This document shows positions 47,891 through 53,011 of a stretch of 53,011 bases of DNA, one piece after another. Every line of letters starts with the position of its first letter. The first letter of the stretch is position 1. This stretch comes from Lingula anatina (lineage: Eukaryota; Brachiopoda; Lingulata; Lingulida; Lingulidae), in assembly GCF_001039355.2 (NCBI RefSeq), contig NW_019775395.1, positions 370,602 to 423,612 on the forward strand, written 5' to 3'. A program made the translations under genes and the position numbers. The notes under the pieces are model-generated. The model searched no databases and had not been told where the DNA came from. It saw only the letters and a list, made by a program, of their open reading frames with translations.

Positions 47891-49298
47891 CTTCAAAACC
47901 AACACGCTAGGTGGCCGACAGGCAGAGAGTATCTTTGGTCATTACGAGATATTTGACACGGCAAGGGCACCCACTCACACCAGATACTTTACAATGTTGC
48001 TAAAACGATACAACGGATTGGCCACGTCTTGCGCAAATATTTGTGTAACTCGATTAAATCGAATGCTTTATGTTCAGCGTGAGCTGCTTGATTCTGCATT
48101 ATTGAAAACGTTAGGCAAATGCAATTTGAGCAGAGTGAACGGACATTGGGGTGGCGACTTTGTTTACTTAAAACAGTAAAGTTCCTCTTTTCTTTGGTTT
48201 GCCGATGAATAACGACCGAAATTATTTGACTGTTTAATAGTGGTCATGAGGTACATGTAGATGTTAAGATTACAAATTTGGTAAAAAAATCAATAAATAT
48301 AAAGTTCTCCTTCCATATTTATTGTTTTACTTAAAAGGTTTGAGATTTCCAGGATGGAGGTGCTAATAAATTCTCCTACATTCTTACGATATAACAATCG
48401 ATTATACTCGCTTTGTTCTGAGGGCGTAGCTTAAAGGTGGAAGAAAGAATGAAAATATTTCGAAATCACTCTGAAAAATTAAAGCCTTTTAAGCCTTCCG
48501 CCCAAAAAATCATATCTTACCAATTTTCTAGGGGCAAACGACTTTCCCCCAACTTAACCTTCTTTTTCTGTCAATCATCCTAACTCTGTAACAATTTTAG
48601 ATAAAGCAAAAGATCAAGCGCTTGTTATTCAGTCACCTCTTTCATTCCATTCACTCGACTGTCGGATATCGCGAGACTATCGTGCCGTGATCTGCGTTAT
48701 TTTCAAGCTGTCAAGATGGCTGACAACCGAAGAACAGAGAACGGTGACTATGGATGCTTTCCCAGAGATTTAGATCGATCTAAAGATTAAGATTTAGATC
48801 GACCTCACTCCCTGGGGGTTCACGCTAAATTGCAGTCAGCCGAGCGGGCACCATAGTTAATTACCCCCTTACAGCTTTTAGTAGGCGGGACAGACGCTTA
48901 AGCCGGCCAAGCTGACAGTAATCTAGTGAGACTCCCCACAGGGATAGATCGATCTAAAAATCTATGGAAATGGGGTGTATGGTTATCGATTAAAGCCATT
49001 CATCTGACAGTACATGTTTTAACTGTCCTCAGGTAAGTTCAACAAGAACAATTTTTACACTTTGAATGTGTTCAAAATCCTGGCTTGGATCTCTTTAATA
49101 TATGGTTTGAAAACACATTTATTTGATTTTACAGAGTAGCTCAATCTCACCTACCACAATACCATCCGATGCCACAACACATTTTACCCCGTGGTCACGC
49201 GACCCAATATATGTTTTCTTAGATAAACCACCTAAGCCTAAGAATGTCCAATGTTTTTCAGTTTTGCAGACGTTTGTTGTTTTGATGGGGTAGGAGTG

Positions 49299-49333
<35 letters not shown>

Positions 49334-49612
49334 TATTATTATTATTATTATTATTATTATTTGTTGATAATATTGCACTCGAGTGGGTTGAAGCTGTACA
49401 TTGCAATAATAATAAAACAGGTGTGTTTTGTGGCATACAGTTTTCAAGGCTGAGTGTTAAATGTTTTTTGAACAATCTCTGTAGTATACAAGGTTATACA
49501 CACAAAGGAGCGGACAGCTGTGTACGTGAGTTGAATGCACAGATTGTGACCTATATTTGTACTATGCATAATGCTTACGCAGATTTTATAACGTAAACAC
49601 ACGGAGAAAAAT
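47891..49612. other. Intergenic region upstream of METTL27-like gene
   Basis: No coding gene is supported. About 48660-48740 is CpG-richer, with ATATCGCGAGAC and an ATG in good context (CAAGATGGCTGAC at 48713-48725) that opens only 18 codons; this could be a promoter or untranslated exon. 48770-48980 has palindromic TTTAGATCGATCTAAA words in two places. Confidence 0.3.
49299..49361 (+). repeat. (AAT)n(ATT)n palindromic microsatellite
   Basis: A run of AAT trinucleotides followed directly by ATT trinucleotides, giving a perfect inverted repeat able to form a hairpin. The open frames over it are homopolymer artefacts (poly-Asn, poly-Tyr, poly-Ile). Confidence 0.9.
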
Positions 49613-52600
49613 ATGGCCAAGCAAGTGGAGCAGTCTCTACCAATCTTGGATGAGCTTGAGAAACAAGGTACCGACAGCGAGGGAGTGGACAAGGTTTACA
49701 CAAAATGGGCAGAAGAATATGATAAGGTAAAAGTGAAATGTTGCGTGATTTGGTTTTAGTAATACTTTGCTTACCCATGGACGTTGAAGGTTAGCTATTG
49801 TCGTAGTGTATTAACAAACTTTTGCCCTTCCTCACTGGTTAAATGTTTTTTTCAACATCCCATTTTATCTCTTGTTTTTTTTTAGATAAATGATTTTCAG
49901 TAGAATCCAACCTCAGATAATCCACTGAAAAACAGTAACCTCGTTTGTCAGAAAAAAGTGTTACCCTGAGTTTAGGGTACAACATGAAAAATATATTTAT
50001 CAATTAAACTATTTGGTATGAATATGCTTTGGTTTGATACTGTTATTATACTTGGGAATATGTTTAAATTTTTCTAGGATATGATTACTCTAAACTACAC
50101 TCAACCAAGTGTCAGCGCATCCGAAATGGAAAAATGCTTAAAGGACAACAAAGACGCTCTTATTCTGGATGTCGCCTGCGGAACCGGTTTAGGGGGTATA
50201 GAGGTGATGAATGAACCTATTTGTCTGAGTCAGAAATGCAGTGTATCTCCACATTTTAGCACCCTGAGCTTCAGAGATAACTTGACACTAACCTCTTCAC
50301 TATAGCCTATCTTCATCGTGTAACTTGACACGATGAAGATAGGCTATAGTGAAGAGGTTAGTGTCAAGTTATCTCTGAAGCTCAGGGTGCATTTTAGCAG
50401 ACAGGTTATCAATATATTATACGGTTTATTATTAGTTCATATTCACGTTATTACTGTACACTCATCAACATACATCCAGATTTCTTTGGTTCCTGACCAG
50501 CATATCGTTTGATACTGGACAGAAATGATACATTATATTTTAATGATACTTTTGACACAAGTTTGACCAAAGCGTTCGTCACAGTTTGAGCAGGGAAACA
50601 GAATTAAAATTGTCTACATGTTATATGTTGTAGCTGACAAAGCGTGGTTTCTACAACCTCCATGCCTTCGACAGATGTAGTAAAATGCTTGAAAAGGCCA
50701 AGCAGAAGAATATCTATAAAAAGGTGATGTGTATGAGTCTTGGTCCTAAGGTGCTGGATATTCCTGATGGTAAGTATTTTTTCATATGTTCACATTCTAA
50801 TATATATTTTCTTCTGATACCAGCTAGAGACTTAATGCAAATAATGGCCAAATGGGCAAAAGGTGTCAAATTTTGTTACCTGTCACCATGCTGAAACATT
50901 ATATCTTTAAAACGCTCTGGAGAATTACATGTAGTTAATTTGGACAAATCTCCCATTGAAAGATGATCGTCAATTTATTGGATTGTATGAAAACATACAC
51001 ACATAGATGTGTCCAAGACAGGTTTTTTTTTTTTTGACAAAGAAACCCCTGTTAAATAGTCTTAATATGTATTGTGTCACTGCATTTGCAGGTGGAATAA
51101 AATATAATGTAACAATGAAGTGTTTGCAAGAAAGAAAACTGATTGTCAAATATAATCAACTTAAATACTCATTCAGTCTTCGTGAGTTAACAAAAAGGAA
51201 TACTCAATACAATTGACATACTCGATTGTAAACTTCAGCGTAAGAATTAATAACGTAATTAGAGTTATCACTCAAGTTTTGCAATCATAGCATTTACAAA
51301 ACTAAAAAAACATTGACACTATACATCGATGAAAACAATATTAAACTGGCAATTTCAGATGATACATTTTAGAATTTAAGCTCTATCTTAAGATAAAATC
51401 TTACATTAAAGCAAAAATAACTCTTCCTTTGAGATTCAAAATTCCCCAAGAAATACACTGTAAACAACGCATGGAAATATATTCTATTGTATTATACCAC
51501 TAAAACGGCCTTTATTCCCGGTCGTCAAGGCATCCGTTGCTAATGATGTAAGGGTGTCACGCGGATTCTCGCGTTCATTCGAGACCAAAATAACATGGCG
51601 CGAAACGCGTTGATGCAGACGCAGACGTAAGTTGCGAGTTTTTGTAGAGTGCATCGGATAAAGAAAGGCCAAGAATGGCACACATTGTGGATATAAATGC
51701 ATTTTTAACAAAAAGACGAATATATCTCATGAATCTTATATTATTGTTATATAGGCCTAGTGTTGCTGTTGTCTGCTTTTCCCGCGGTTTTAAGTCGGTC
51801 ACCAGTGACTATGCAATGTCAGAGAGGGCTTCGTCAGTTAATATCGATTTTAACAAAAAACCGTACGTTTAGGAAAAAAAACCTGGATTAACTTAGAATG
51901 CAGGAATGGGGTCGTTGACCATTGGTAAGTACGGGAAAATTGCCGTATTTTCCAGGAAAATCCAATTTTTGGCCAAAACGAAGAGTTATTATGACTTTAA
52001 GTATTTATCGTACGCAACACTGGGAACGGTTATGGATACATCTTCGTTTATTTATCTATTAATTTATTACTAGACACATACGATGCGGTCATGATGACAG
52101 GAGCGGTAGCTCCTGGTCATATGGATGGAAGGTGCTTTGCAGAATTCATTCGTATTGTTAAACCAGGTAGGTCACTTTGTCCGTTTTATGACATATTATA
52201 ATATCAGGTAAAAAAAAAGAAGGCAATTTGACGTTTGCCACATTGGCATGTCAGCTGAGCAAGATGGAGAAATGGAGGAGGGAAGGCACATGTGCAGCGT
52301 GTAACATAACAGCAATCAATTGACTAATTATTTAATAAGCAAGACTCAGGGGTATTTGCTTCCACACTGAATGCGACCAAATGTATTTCCAAATGTATAG
52401 TTTGATTAAAAATTTTAAAGAAATGCCAGGTTGAATATATTGGAGACAAATACACCGGTAAGCGTCCTACTTACTTTCTCATAATATGGATACTATCATC
52501 TCCAATTATTTGTTTCCTTGGAAATATACAGCTAATATATATTAAACCATCTACCACATAATACATGTTCCTTAGAAAACCATTTTTTCAAAATTTTAAA

Positions 52601-52980
52601 ATTACACCGTAATTTTTCTCCAAAGTAAGCCCTATCAAATCTGTTTTACTACTATCTATTGGCAATTCTCAGTGGCAACTTATATGTACTATAGCCTGAT
52701 GACAAAACAAAAAAGCCCCTTTTTAAAAAAGCAAAATGGAAAAATATTTCAAAAACAAGGAAACAATGGATGTTCATTTTTTTTTTATCTTTCAGGAGGT
52801 TACGTGGTGATGGACACCATTTGTAAATACCTACTCGGCAATGAATATGGAGGCAGGAGCTGGGATGAATTAATTGACGACCTTCTGATGGCCGGGCGCT
52901 GGGTGACGGTGACCAGACGACCGGTGGAGAACACATTTAACAGTCTGCTCGGAACTCAATACGCATTTCAAGTGCAGTGA
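49613..52980 (+). CDS. METTL27: METTL27-like class I SAM-dependent methyltransferase (5 exons, 217 aa)
   Basis: Exons: 49613-49726, 50078-50203, 50634-50769, 52074-52166, 52796-52980 (TGA at 52978-52980); phases close. The start is the first ATG, followed by MAKQVEQSLPILDELE and then the family signature VYTKWAEEYDKD. Motif I of the Rossmann fold, ILDVACGTGLGG (67-78), forms the AdoMet pocket. The next strand FYNLHAFDRCSKMLEKAK carries the acidic residue expected to hold the ribose. YDAVMMTGAVAPGH matches the motif IV region and FIRIVKPGGYVV is the usual post-motif strand. Length is near that of vertebrate METTL27 (WBSCR27), about 245 aa. The substrate of that family is not firmly known; no membrane segment or targeting peptide is seen. 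Head to head with RFX4. Confidence 0.88.
50260..50389. mobile_element. 130-bp perfect-hairpin MITE in METTL27 intron 2
   Basis: 50259-50321 is the exact reverse complement of 50328-50390, with a six-base loop AACTTG. The element ends CACCCTGAG/CTCAGGGTG. The 8-bp repeat CATTTTAG flanks it (50252-50259 and 50390-50397), which fits a hAT-type target duplication. It lies 56 bases after the exon 2 donor. Absence of any arm mismatch implies a recent insertion. Confidence 0.85.
51505..51640. other. CpG-richer patch in METTL27 intron 3
   Basis: Local cluster of CG dinucleotides (TCACGCGGATTCTCGCG, GGCGCGAAACGCG) in an AT-rich intron. It includes an ATG followed by a donor-like GTAAGT at about 51627, but that would be in phase 2 and cannot join exon 4 in frame. 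It could be an alternative promoter or a repeat; undecided. Confidence 0.25.
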
Positions 52981-53011
52981 ATGAGGTCTGGGAGCTGACT
53001 TGGGGGGGGGG
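52981..53011 (+). other. Start of METTL27-like 3' UTR
   Basis: The window ends in a G run 31 bases after the stop codon; no poly(A) signal is reached. Confidence 0.5.

Noticed and set aside
47874-48179. 101-codon plus-strand open frame between RFX4 and METTL27
   Set aside because: It begins inside the right end of a MITE, resembles no family, and shows no splice or promoter context. Kept only as a chance frame.
48715-48789. Short ORF MADNRRTENG... with strong start context
   Set aside because: Only 18 codons before a stop, with no donor that fits METTL27 exon 1 or another exon; mentioned as possible promoter/UTR only.

Overview
Animal nuclear DNA: split genes with GT-AG introns, long AT-rich introns and intergenic gaps, many microsatellites and small inverted-repeat transposons. 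Protein sequences and genome style (compact introns, dense MITEs, frequent palindromes such as TACATGTA and AGGCCT) suggest a marine invertebrate, most likely a mollusc and perhaps a bivalve; the phylum is inferred, not proven. All gene models below were built by hand from splice sites, and every reading-frame phase closes across introns.

Layout. 1-1389 is a terminal-inverted-repeat (TIR) element starting at the first base. 2252-12513 (+) is GPS2, a subunit of the NCoR/SMRT corepressor complex, with its first four coding exons present twice (2290-4493 and 5470-7510). The copies meet at a single N (4965) and look like two haplotypes that an assembler failed to merge. 14028-17210 (-) is a three-exon condensation-domain/acyltransferase-like protein, tail to tail with GPS2. 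About 17990-18955 (-) is a decayed fragment of a LINE-type retrotransposon. 19363-24190 and 24857-29557 (+) are tandem paralogues encoding small single-pass membrane proteins with two CUB-like domains; their ectodomains have diverged while the membrane segment and tail are nearly identical. 30657-46034 (-) is an 18-exon RFX4-type transcription factor with the winged-helix RFX DNA-binding domain, the dimerisation region and a long low-complexity C-terminus. 49613-52980 (+) is a METTL27-like methyltransferase, head to head with RFX4 across about 3.6 kb.

The genes are not an operon or a pathway: a corepressor subunit, a developmental transcription factor and a methyltransferase (conserved families) flank two lineage-specific genes. 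The most unusual material is a run of decoy 3' splice sites in front of a GPS2 exon, the CUB receptor pair with conserved tails, a condensation-fold protein lacking the catalytic histidines, and several intronic hairpin transposons, one a perfect 63-bp stem. I found no CRISPR, bacterial or viral genes and could not identify tRNA or rRNA genes.
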